Positions 8,701 through 16,677 of a DNA stretch of 41,695 nucleotides are shown here, piece by piece. The notes beneath the pieces were generated by a model that worked only from the letters and a program-made list of their open reading frames with translations, was not told the origin of the DNA and searched no databases. Location of the stretch: positions 1 through 41,695 of IMG/VR virus record IMGVR_UViG_3300025276_000067. One strand, 5' to 3'. Numbering within the stretch: position 1 is the stretch's first letter; each line of letters opens with the position of its first letter. The translations under genes were made by a program, and so were the position numbers. The stretch is from a virus.

Positions 8701-11700
8701 TGCAGGTAAAGATTTCCGCATAAAGTTCTTTAACTCAGTCTTAACTTTTTGAATGTCTTTGATGCCTTTTACTCTTTGCTTTACAGCAACTCTAGCCAGA
8801 GCCAATTTACGAGACATATTCTGTGTTGGTCTTAAACCTAAAACTTTTTGTAGGTCTATCTCCATTAACATTTGCTGTGTAGATAAACCTTTTCTAAATT
8901 TAGTTTCACCAGAAACCTTATATGAATCAGATTCGTTTTTATATTCAGGCTGTTTCTGCATATACTCAATAGCCTTCTCAAGTATTTGAGATTGAGCTAA
9001 TGGTTTTTTCTTTTTATTTTCCGGCTTAATAACATTCTTGTCAATTTTCTTGAATAGTTTTAATCCAGCCTTAACACCTCCGTCAATGTTTTTAAAGCTT
9101 GACGGGAGAGCTCCTAGTCCTTCAGACACAATCTCCATTGAAGATTTAATCTCAGACATAGAAACTTTTCTAACTCTGCTCAAGTAATCAACGATAACTG
9201 TATCCTTAAACCCAGCGTCTCTACCTTCAGAAATATACTCCTCAGTATTTCTTTGCTGCCTTGTTAATCTTTCAGGAGTAACTTTTCTGATACCACTACC
9301 AAAAGGAGCTATAGCTTGAGATAATTCTGTCCTTGGCTTTCCTGCATATTTATCTGCAATTTCTTGAGGCATGACATCAAACGCATCTACCTTAACATCA
9401 GGAACACCTATTACTTCTCCTAAAATTTCTTTATCGTATGTAGAGTGATTAGACTCTAAAGAATATCCTGTTGGCTTTAAAACCAACATAATATCGTTTT
9501 GTTTAAAATCGTTCTCTTTGTAAAATCCGTCTCTAAGTTCCTCTACACTTACATAACCATCAAAAGATTGTATTAGTTTATGAAAGGCTGTTGTTTTTGT
9601 TTTTTCAGTAGAAATTAAAGCTTGTAGAAACTTTTTTCTTCCTGTTCCTATTTTACCTTTAATACCTTTTTTTGCATTAGCTGCTCTATTTACAGAGCTG
9701 TCTTCTTTAAGAGATTCCCAACTATCATGAGCCTCTAGAACCTCTCGTAAAGCTTTAGTTGGCTTTGTTTCTAATGCTTGTTGTTTAAATGTCTTATAGT
9801 CGCCAAGATTTTTAGTAAATACATCATAAACTTTTTTATTAAATAATTTACTTTGTTGTGGAGAGCCACTCATTATAAATATATAATCAGCATCTTTTAA
9901 TTTATTTTGTATATCTTTTTCAGATATAGATGTAGCCCATATAGCATCTTCGTTTACTTTGACACTACCATACGGAAAACTTGGTCCTGCATCTAAAGTA
10001 ATACCATTATAAATACCCGAGCCTAATTGGTCCGCTACCCAGAACCAAACCTTTTCGTTTTTACTTTTTATTTCTTCTATAAGAGATATTAAATCAAAGC
10101 TTTTATCGGGAGTAACTAAAGATAAAGGATAGGACTCTTTAAAGTCTATTTGTTGTCTAGGACTAGGTATTCTAATCTCAGTAGGAGAACCTACAGGATT
10201 AGTACCGTTATCTAACTCTTCTAAAGTTTGCACATCTGTTTCTACCAGCTCTTCACCAGTAGCAACCTTTCCTGCCAGGGTATTGAGTAGGTCTATAACA
10301 TCTTCATCTGTTTTAATAAACTCTGATATTTTTAAATCAACTCCTAACTTTTTAGCTAAGTTCTCTATAAACTTAACTACTTTGTTTTTATTAGGCTTAG
10401 TTAGAGTTTTATATTCTGACGATAGTATACCTATAAGCTCTGCCAAACGCTCTTCGTTTTGAACATTAGGCTTGTCTTTATATTTGTCTGCAAACTTATC
10501 TATTCGTATAGCTAATTCGTTAGTAGCTGGTAACGCTTTCCTTACAGACTTCATCATTGTCTCAGCCAACTTAGCAGCTTCTAAGTTTGTTTTTACTTTG
10601 TTTAAAAATACAGCGTGGAATATTTCATGCGGCACTGTCGTTATAGATGCCTTCTCTAGGTTTATATGAATAACATCAGCGCTTTTTTTATACTCACCTC
10701 TCCCTGGAGCGGCAAACTTCTCAAACTCTTCTGTTGTTTCATGAAGAATAATTCTAGTTTTAGGTAGTAGTTTAGATATGGCTTTAGCTCCACGCTGTGC
10801 TATTTTAATAATGGTGTTTTCAGTTCCTAAGACTTTAGCTGATTTGGTAACTTTCTTTTTACCCCTGTTAATAGACAGGTTATCTGTTACTGTCTCTGTG
10901 GTTTCTTCTACCTCTTCTCCAAAAAATGATTCAATATCTACAGCCTGCTCTTTTTCTTGTTCTGTCTCAAGGGGAGAAGATACTTCGTTATTTTGTTGTG
11001 TTTGAGGTGAAGATGCAAATCCAGAATCTAATAATTGTTGTCCATTATATGTTAATCTTATAAAGTTTTCACCGTTTACTTCGATAGTTCCTTTTCTTTT
11101 AGGTTCTATTTCTTTAAGAGAATCTGGTATTTCTTCTTCTGATTTATATTGAAAAGTAAAAAATTCATCTGGGTCGTTAACAGTAATCTTATCGACTATT
11201 TCTTCTTTTATTGGGGGGGTAATTGTGGTTTCAAGTACTTTTTTAATTTCGTCTTTTATTATTTCTAACTCTTCTTTTTGTTTTTCTACAAGTATATCAT
11301 CGCTTTTATCAATTACATCATCGAGTTCTTTTTTACGAAGGAGTAATCCCATAAGAACTTTTTCTTGTTCAACAGGAGTGTTAATAGGTATTTTATTTGA
11401 AAGAGCAATTGCGTTATTATAATCACTAATTTGTTTTTCACCTTCTTTTTTTGTTATTTCTCCAGTAGCAATTTGACCTTTTATTTTTTGAACAAAAGCA
11501 GTTCTAAATTTACTGTCAGCTCTAATGTTTCTAAATATTTCGTATAAATTATTGTCTATACTAGTAAAATCTTTTTCCTGAATGGCAGCACCTATAGCTC
11601 CAGGAACACTCATAATAAAACCACCCACCGCTTCTTGAGCTCCTGACCGTAACACTTGTCCCAAGCCCTCTGCAAAACTTTCAGGAGTTTGAAATAAATC

Positions 11701-13608
11701 TTTTTCTTTTACAGAATTAAAAATTTCTTTAGCACCAATCTCTACTATTTGTTGAGCAGCACCAGTTTCAAATTCTACTAAAGCACCACCAACTAATCTA
11801 AGAGAACCTTTTTTTAATCTTGAGTTAACTTCATTTCTTATTAAAGTTTGAAAAGGAACACCTGTTAAATCTTTTTTTGATTTGCCTAAGATTTTCATTA
11901 AGATTGAATTTCTTAAGCCTGTATTTTTTAAAACACTTCTAAACCCATAAGTTTCTAATACAGCCGAGACCATAGCCACTGGAAGTTTAAAAGCATTTTT
12001 TTCATTTTCAGATATGTTGTCAAACTCAGGATTATTAGACATCTCTTCGTCTAAAAAATCAGACGTAAGAGCCATCATGTCGGCAGTTGCTTTAGCCCAG
12101 TTACCTCCAAATCCAGCTACCATAGCTGGTAGTGATTCGGCTAGACCTAATATAGAGCCACCCCAAAAACCTTCTTGTTTGGCTTTAATCCATTGTTCAG
12201 TTACGTCTAAACCTTTTAAAGTTTTCATAGGACCTTTACGAATGTCTTCTAACATATTAAGACCTTCACCGTCTACTTTTCCTCTAACATATTTTTTAGC
12301 GTAATCAAAAACTTCAGCTTCTATATCCTCTCCAAAGGTTATTTTTTTTTCATCAAGTTTAATTGTTTTACCAGTTGTAGATTGAGTAGTTATATCTTCA
12401 ATTCTAGAAACATTAGAAAAATAATTTCTTAATTCTTCTGGAGACATTTTATAAACTTCTTCGGTAACTTCTTGACCTTTTTCTATAGCTCTTTTAATAA
12501 ACTCTAAACGATAAGCATTAGGTCCCAAACCTGCATCTGAGCTAGCAGATATAATAAGCTGAGAAACTAAATCAACTTCACCGGCAATTATTCTTCCTTG
12601 CCCACTAGCAATCTTCATTGGTATAGCTGACGAGTAACTCCCCTGTTCAGTTCTCATATCGTAGTACTCACCAATAGATTGATTCAATCTGTTTTGTCTT
12701 TTGGTAAATCCTTCTTCTGTTTTGGCTAAAATATTTAACTGTTTGTTTAGCTCCTTGTATTTTTTATTATATTCTTTAATGTAATCTGTGTTAGCTATGC
12801 GCTGTTTAGTAGTCATTGCATCAATAGCCAAACGCTCTTCGTCTAAAGCTGATTTATCATTTAGATATGTTTTTATTTCAACATTAAAATTATTTGCTTC
12901 TTGATTAATTTGAGAGAGAACAAGTTTAATTTCTTCATCTGTTTTAAATTTTATTTTATTATTTTGATACCCATCCTCTATAGACTTAATTTTTTGCGAC
13001 TGTATTTTATTAGCCTCAATAAAGTCATTTAATTTTTTTGCTTCTTTAGCTTTGTTTCCAAAAAACATATCAACCTCTACGTTTAATGTTTCTTTATTGT
13101 CAGCAGTAACTTTTATTTCATCTCCAAACGAGTCTGCTTTTTCAAAAGAAAATCCTTGGTCTTCATAGTAATATTCTAACTCAGGAATTAAGAACTCCTC
13201 AGTTCTACCCATTTTATCAGGGGTAATCTCTCCTTCTGGAATAGGTTCTTCCAAGGTATTTGAGCCTTCAACACCAGATTGAACAGGAACTTCTCTAATA
13301 ATGTTAGGGTCTGTATCAAAGTCTGGAGTATCAAGAAGTGTACTTTCAGGAGTTGGTGTAAGTGTAGGTTGCTCCAATAAACCATCTCCCGATGGTAATA
13401 CCGTATTTTCTGGAAGGTCTTTTTTTTTTAAAGAATATTTATTTATAAAAGACTCTTTGTCTTTTGTATATAAACCATCACGAGACACAGCACCAAAAAC
13501 TTTATCTTGGTATGTAGGGTCTTGAAACTGAGTTGTAAACTCTTCAAAAGCTTTAGTATAATAACCATCTCTAACTAAAACATCATATAGTTTTTGTATT
13601 TCTTCCAT
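5794..13608 (-). CDS. giant virion/ejection protein with HEIFH metallopeptidase motif, 2604 aa
   Basis: By position and size this is the largest internal (ejected) virion protein, comparable in place to T7 gp16 or crAss-like cargo proteins. The N-terminus has two copies of an (V/L)xRDGxYTK motif about 28 residues apart (residues about 12-60). Residues about 480-700 include hydrophobic/amphipathic stretches that could interact with membranes. A zincin signature HEIFH (994-998) is followed by NEERLAELIG, where E1057 or a nearby Glu could be the third zinc ligand. Residues about 1170-1450 form a globular alpha/beta region; the rest is helical. The layout matches the 'large polyvalent proteins' known from phages and conjugative elements. 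The peptidase may act on peptidoglycan or proteins during entry; that is inference. It begins one base after the upstream stop. Confidence 0.8.
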   Translation of the reverse strand: MEEIQKLYDVLVRDGYYTKAFEEFTTQFQDPTYQDKVFGAVSRDGLYTKDKESFINKYSLKKKDLPENTVLPSGDGLLEQPTLTPTPESTLLDTPDFDTDPNIIREVPVQSGVEGSNTLEEPIPEGEITPDKMGRTEEFLIPELEYYYEDQGFSFEKADSFGDEIKVTADNKETLNVEVDMFFGNKAKEAKKLNDFIEANKIQSQKIKSIEDGYQNNKIKFKTDEEIKLVLSQINQEANNFNVEIKTYLNDKSALDEERLAIDAMTTKQRIANTDYIKEYNKKYKELNKQLNILAKTEEGFTKRQNRLNQSIGEYYDMRTEQGSYSSAIPMKIASGQGRIIAGEVDLVSQLIISASSDAGLGPNAYRLEFIKRAIEKGQEVTEEVYKMSPEELRNYFSNVSRIEDITTQSTTGKTIKLDEKKITFGEDIEAEVFDYAKKYVRGKVDGEGLNMLEDIRKGPMKTLKGLDVTEQWIKAKQEGFWGGSILGLAESLPAMVAGFGGNWAKATADMMALTSDFLDEEMSNNPEFDNISENEKNAFKLPVAMVSAVLETYGFRSVLKNTGLRNSILMKILGKSKKDLTGVPFQTLIRNEVNSRLKKGSLRLVGGALVEFETGAAQQIVEIGAKEIFNSVKEKDLFQTPESFAEGLGQVLRSGAQEAVGGFIMSVPGAIGAAIQEKDFTSIDNNLYEIFRNIRADSKFRTAFVQKIKGQIATGEITKKEGEKQISDYNNAIALSNKIPINTPVEQEKVLMGLLLRKKELDDVIDKSDDILVEKQKEELEIIKDEIKKVLETTITPPIKEEIVDKITVNDPDEFFTFQYKSEEEIPDSLKEIEPKRKGTIEVNGENFIRLTYNGQQLLDSGFASSPQTQQNNEVSSPLETEQEKEQAVDIESFFGEEVEETTETVTDNLSINRGKKKVTKSAKVLGTENTIIKIAQRGAKAISKLLPKTRIILHETTEEFEKFAAPGRGEYKKSADVIHINLEKASITTVPHEIFHAVFLNKVKTNLEAAKLAETMMKSVRKALPATNELAIRIDKFADKYKDKPNVQNEERLAELIGILSSEYKTLTKPNKNKVVKFIENLAKKLGVDLKISEFIKTDEDVIDLLNTLAGKVATGEELVETDVQTLEELDNGTNPVGSPTEIRIPSPRQQIDFKESYPLSLVTPDKSFDLISLIEEIKSKNEKVWFWVADQLGSGIYNGITLDAGPSFPYGSVKVNEDAIWATSISEKDIQNKLKDADYIFIMSGSPQQSKLFNKKVYDVFTKNLGDYKTFKQQALETKPTKALREVLEAHDSWESLKEDSSVNRAANAKKGIKGKIGTGRKKFLQALISTEKTKTTAFHKLIQSFDGYVSVEELRDGFYKENDFKQNDIMLVLKPTGYSLESNHSTYDKEILGEVIGVPDVKVDAFDVMPQEIADKYAGKPRTELSQAIAPFGSGIRKVTPERLTRQQRNTEEYISEGRDAGFKDTVIVDYLSRVRKVSMSEIKSSMEIVSEGLGALPSSFKNIDGGVKAGLKLFKKIDKNVIKPENKKKKPLAQSQILEKAIEYMQKQPEYKNESDSYKVSGETKFRKGLSTQQMLMEIDLQKVLGLRPTQNMSRKLALARVAVKQRVKGIKDIQKVKTELKNFMRKSLPARVLLSKDAQKMFRYIERVTPDFMQSTQSQGAKIDNVFKEITTFVAEENNKILNNQIESILKGVYLKVVSNKVVAKKIDAITKEKIDRIKEMLPKKGITPEQINEVQAKLTDEFNGLANEIAGKENPDESILDKMTELQIAISYANALVQSNSDPIKTQTLDDIYSQLQSLIEIGSSNLKLQIKNQAKEYRAQMAAMYYDITGVKLDPEDKDFKKSLDKVRNKRYTEKETKERDNRIKSAIKNTFRKIETTIFGSAEALTGLMNRISSLPGEMMGGISNQLVTEKINDSTIKYKRRMLAFDIMFQDKLKQYYGKNWKKKARLFRKSTETYKITEERGEYNNLTQDQMYYLYNQYKDSASHPAFKNMFGEDYVKVMQNLTKQLKPEVKEFADWQVNEYFPAVYDYYNEVYKDIYRTNMPQNQNYAGRIFREGIAPEPLSLLANTSTFNTQVTAASIMIRKDSKEKIQPINGTDALIGYTREMEYWAAYSRPLKDIQKLFGKGSPVSLAIEEIHGKNIQEYITEVIEKIAGKGIQHSFVDAIVNKMTTLFVMARIGLSPLITIKQLTSALTYSNDIGIVNWLKYSAKNLPELRKVFKEISDNSVYMKDRGSQTILSQIETYANTKSPIATDWLPDRALDYLMNVVMYSTRLGDRGAIYLGGSANYSYYKDQFKKNNPGATEQQAIDYAIKKFERDTKETQQSSDLQDKDVTQNSGALARSLNMFMTTPKQYLRKEIIAARNLYRKTAAWDRKAGKGTLTENFRQLLTYHVFMPVFFQWVSSGFPISDWDDEDSSDMMRALLVGNLNALFITGDLIKTGADYYQGKPWYKETTTLPILSTWSNILFKHEEYIKEKNPLKKAKKLNDLIVESLMVLGLPAKNLEKFIENYPKLSQSEDFPEFMLRLLNYSKYQIEGRPKKGGGRKKKSMSMTEMKKFFPDMYEEIKGMESPGLKQFEKEMREMEKEMLESMYQ

Positions 13609-13609
13609 A

Positions 13610-15376
13610 CTAATCGTCTAATTCTCCATTATTTTTTTTCTCTGTATCTAATGCTAAATATCTCTCTTCAGCATCTTTGCTACTTTTTATAAATCCTTTT
13701 AACGATTTTAAAAGACCATCGGGGGTCGTGTCATTAAACTCAATTGTTTGGTCAATCAGATTATTTCCTGAACCAAATAAAAATTTTATTGACTCACTAT
13801 AATTGGATGGATTTACCAGTCTAATTCCATACTTAGTTGCTAGTGGGGTTAATTTGCCAATAACAGTATCATCATCTTCAAAGTCAGCTTTTGTAATAAG
13901 TTGCTCCCCTTCAATTTCTATGTTACTAAAGTCTGAATCTATTTGCTCATTAAACTTTTGAAGACCACCTTTCTTTTTAGGAGGTGTTGTTCTTTCAAAT
14001 AATGTAGTTGTACTTGTTATTGGAAACGCTACCATTCCTTCTGTAAGGCTAGAGTTTTTTAAAGCAGTTTCTAAATCTTTAATACCTGTAATTCCTGATG
14101 CCGACCCCTTGACCCAGTCAAAAGTAGATTCTCCCCTAGGATAAGAGGTTGTTACTGGTTCTGCATCTTTTGTAGAAGCCTGTCTTGTTATTAATATTTC
14201 TTCAGGAGTTTCTACAATTTTTATTATATTTGAATTACCAGCTACGTTAGCTGCTGCTATTTTTCTACCTTCAATTGTATCAGCAGATTGTACTTCAGCT
14301 AAAGCAGTTACGGTTTGCCCTAACTTTCCACCTTCAGTTATTGTTTTTTTATCTGATTCCTTAACTATCTTTTCTTTTCTAGTTTTAGGAAGATACACTT
14401 CTAGCAACGTATCAAACTTATCTACCGCATAATCCATTTGCTCTTTACTAAGACTAGTTGAGCCGTCTTGATTTAACAAAATCATTTTAGACATTTCTTT
14501 ATTTTTTGTAGCGGCTTCATTTGGGTCTTTTGTAAAAGAAAACCCTTCATTTAATGTGTCTGTTAGATATGCACCCGCATCTTCATCATTAAGTATGCTT
14601 CTAACCTGGTCTAGTCTGGCTTCGTTTAGTTTTCTTTGCTCATCTGAACCTAATCCTTCTACCGCTCTATAAGCCTCTATTATGTCCGTGCCTCCAACAG
14701 TTCTTAATATAGTTTTAGCTACACCTTCAGCTAAAGTAGCTGCTGCTTTATCAGCATCAAATCCTTTATACATTGCAGATGCCGCCTGCATAAGCTCACT
14801 AGCATTTAAAAACTCATTAGGATTGTCGCTCATAACATAAGCGCCATCCACCAATTCTTTTTTAGCTACATTAATCTCTGAGTTTAATGGGTTAATATAT
14901 AAGCCTGTTTTTCCAAAATCAAACATACTTTCTGCTTGAGATTTAAGAAATAACATTTTATCTTTAGCTAATGACCCATCATCAATGCCTTCCATCACAG
15001 CATCATAATTTTTATTATACGTTTTGTAAGCCGATAAAACTAAATCTGTTCCTTGTGTTCTGTTGGCACGATTACGCATATAGTCTTTAGTGCTTAAAGC
15101 TCCTGACCTCCACAATCTATTGTCCATACCAGCAGACCCGGTTATAGAACTAATACCATTAGTAAGCCACTCGTTTGCTTCAGCGTCTTGCCCTAATGGT
15201 GTCTCCACCATTTTTTTTACGTCAGCGGCATAATCCTCTTGTCCTTTTACACGAGTAGCCTCTCTAGCCTCTTCTTGTTGTGTGAGCGTTTTAACAACGT
15301 CACTAGTAACCGACACCCAATCTACTCCTCCAGAGTCAATTAATGGCTTTGCTTTAAATCCTATTTTTGTAGCCAT
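13610..15376 (-). CDS. putative internal virion (ejection) protein, 588 aa
   Basis: I do not recognise a named family. The 588-aa protein is largely helical and charged, with low-complexity acidic stretches and no signal peptide or membrane segment, as expected for a long internal core or cargo protein. It sits between the 286-aa hydrophobic-N-terminus protein and the 2604-aa giant protein, the same three-gene arrangement as T7 gp14-gp15-gp16. It is separated from its neighbours by only 6 bases and 1 base, so the three are probably made and packaged together. The assignment rests on context. Confidence 0.6.
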   Translation of the reverse strand: MATKIGFKAKPLIDSGGVDWVSVTSDVVKTLTQQEEAREATRVKGQEDYAADVKKMVETPLGQDAEANEWLTNGISSITGSAGMDNRLWRSGALSTKDYMRNRANRTQGTDLVLSAYKTYNKNYDAVMEGIDDGSLAKDKMLFLKSQAESMFDFGKTGLYINPLNSEINVAKKELVDGAYVMSDNPNEFLNASELMQAASAMYKGFDADKAAATLAEGVAKTILRTVGGTDIIEAYRAVEGLGSDEQRKLNEARLDQVRSILNDEDAGAYLTDTLNEGFSFTKDPNEAATKNKEMSKMILLNQDGSTSLSKEQMDYAVDKFDTLLEVYLPKTRKEKIVKESDKKTITEGGKLGQTVTALAEVQSADTIEGRKIAAANVAGNSNIIKIVETPEEILITRQASTKDAEPVTTSYPRGESTFDWVKGSASGITGIKDLETALKNSSLTEGMVAFPITSTTTLFERTTPPKKKGGLQKFNEQIDSDFSNIEIEGEQLITKADFEDDDTVIGKLTPLATKYGIRLVNPSNYSESIKFLFGSGNNLIDQTIEFNDTTPDGLLKSLKGFIKSSKDAEERYLALDTEKKNNGELDD

Positions 15377-15382
15377 AAAATA

Positions 15383-16243
15383 TTATCTGTTTTTAAAATA
15401 CTGTTTTTGTTCGAACGGATTCATTGCACTAAAAAAATCTCTAGGGTTTTGTCCGTAAGAAACAGAAGAAAAATCATCTGTATAAAAATCCCCGTAAGCT
15501 TGCCCTAAATTAGGGTCGTATCCTGGCGCATATGATGTAATAGGATTAATATTTCCAAACTCTCCTATTGTAACATCCGAGCCTATATCTCCTTTTCTTT
15601 GAGCTCTATTAAACTGTCTAGTTAGTTTGTTTGTACTTCTAGTTGCTGCATCAGGCATATATTCAGGAATAGACGAACCAGCTAATTTTATAGTTTCTCC
15701 TATGCCTTCAATTCCTCTTTGAGTTTGCTGCTCTTTTCGTATTTGAGCTAACGTTGCGGCTTCTTGTTGTCCTTCTAGTTCTTGAAAACTAAGTCCAGCT
15801 TGTAATCCTGCCAGTCTAGCGTCTTCTCCTGCAGCTAACTTTTCTAGTCCAAAAAGCTCTTGACCCATTTGAGAGGCCACTCTTCGTTGACCTTGTTGTT
15901 GAGCCATTTGAACCCTGCCCGCTGTAGCGGCAGCTCCTCTTGTTGAGCCCTCTACACCTGCTTGTAAAGCTTGAGCCCCTGAAGACAGTAAAGCCTCACG
16001 CTCTAACTCGTAAGCCTCTTTAGGTATTGAAAGACCTTCTAAGTAGTTTACATCTAATCTTTTCCTAGCATCAGCTAATGCATCATCTGCTGCTCGTTCA
16101 GCTTTTTTTTGCGCTTTACTGGCTTTTTTTGCTTTAACAAAAGAACCTCCTGCAGCTGTCGCAGCGGCAGCTATTTTAGCTGCTGTTGCTACTTTAGCTA
16201 AAGTTATTCCCGTGCCTACTGCGGCTGTTGTAAATGCTCCCAT
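15383..16243 (-). CDS. putative internal virion protein with hydrophobic N-terminus, 286 aa
   Basis: Residues 5-35 form an Ala/Gly/Thr-rich hydrophobic stretch (VGTGITLAKVATAAKIAAAA), followed by a very basic segment and a long Gln/Ala-rich helical region (about 60-180) with AQQQGQRR. This resembles T7 gp14-like ejection proteins, which form a channel in the host outer membrane. The C-terminal 80 residues are Gly/Tyr/Asn-rich and probably flexible. It is the first of three consecutive candidate ejection proteins and starts one base after the stop of the GNAT-like gene. Function is inferred from composition and position. Confidence 0.6.
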   Translation of the reverse strand: MGAFTTAAVGTGITLAKVATAAKIAAAATAAGGSFVKAKKASKAQKKAERAADDALADARKRLDVNYLEGLSIPKEAYELEREALLSSGAQALQAGVEGSTRGAAATAGRVQMAQQQGQRRVASQMGQELFGLEKLAAGEDARLAGLQAGLSFQELEGQQEAATLAQIRKEQQTQRGIEGIGETIKLAGSSIPEYMPDAATRSTNKLTRQFNRAQRKGDIGSDVTIGEFGNINPITSYAPGYDPNLGQAYGDFYTDDFSSVSYGQNPRDFFSAMNPFEQKQYFKNR

Positions 16244-16244
16244 G

Positions 16245-16655
16245 TTATAATACTTTAATCATTTCTTTAGTGTAGCTATCTCCTTGAACATAACCCAGCT
16301 CTTCATATGTTTTAATAAGACCATCGTGTTTTATAAGAGCGTATGTGAATTTATTTCCTGCGCTTTGCGCTGCTCTAGTAAGAGCGTCAACTAACAAAGT
16401 TAAAGCAGCCTTTCTATTGACTCTATCAGTATAATCTTTGTTAGAAATAATCCAATCTACCCAAGCTACTTTTGAATTTGTCATATATATAAATCCTGCG
16501 CAAACAGGCGTTTTATCATCATAAACTATTATACCACCTAGTCCATTGTCTGGTAAAAATTCTTTAACGGGTGCTTCCCATTTCCAATCTTTCCACCAAC
16601 CTACTAAAATCTGCTCATAGTCAGACTCTTCAAGTGGTCTAATATTTAATTTCAT
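16245..16655 (-). CDS. GNAT-like N-acetyltransferase, 136 aa
   Basis: The protein starts with an IRPLEESDYEQ segment typical of GNAT N-termini, followed by GGIIVYDDKTPVCAGFIYM (beta2-beta3-like), AWVDWIISNKDY (beta4) and a helix with RKAALTLLVDALTRAA. It ends in FTYALIKHDGLIKTYEELGYVQGD, where Y-E-x-L-G-(Y/F) is a common GNAT ending. The acetyl-CoA-binding Q/RxxGxG/A loop is not clear, so activity is uncertain. GNAT-like genes of this kind occur among phage structural genes, and the acceptor is unknown. A TAnnTTTG box lies 7 bases upstream, hinting at its own promoter. Confidence 0.72.
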   Translation of the reverse strand: MKLNIRPLEESDYEQILVGWWKDWKWEAPVKEFLPDNGLGGIIVYDDKTPVCAGFIYMTNSKVAWVDWIISNKDYTDRVNRKAALTLLVDALTRAAQSAGNKFTYALIKHDGLIKTYEELGYVQGDSYTKEMIKVL

Positions 16656-16662
16656 TTAACTA

Positions 16663-16670
16663 CAAAGATA
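16663..16670 (-). promoter_or_regulatory. candidate Bacteroidetes-type -7 box (TATCTTTG)
   Basis: On the - strand TATCTTTG followed by TAG lies 7 bases upstream of the GNAT-like start, in the 22-base gap after the 609-aa fibre gene. It matches the Bacteroidetes sigma-ABfr -7 consensus TAnnTTTG. No TTG is found at the usual -33 distance. The context TTTGTAGTTAAAT recurs at 18526. Confidence 0.4.
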
Positions 16671-16677
16671 CTAATTT

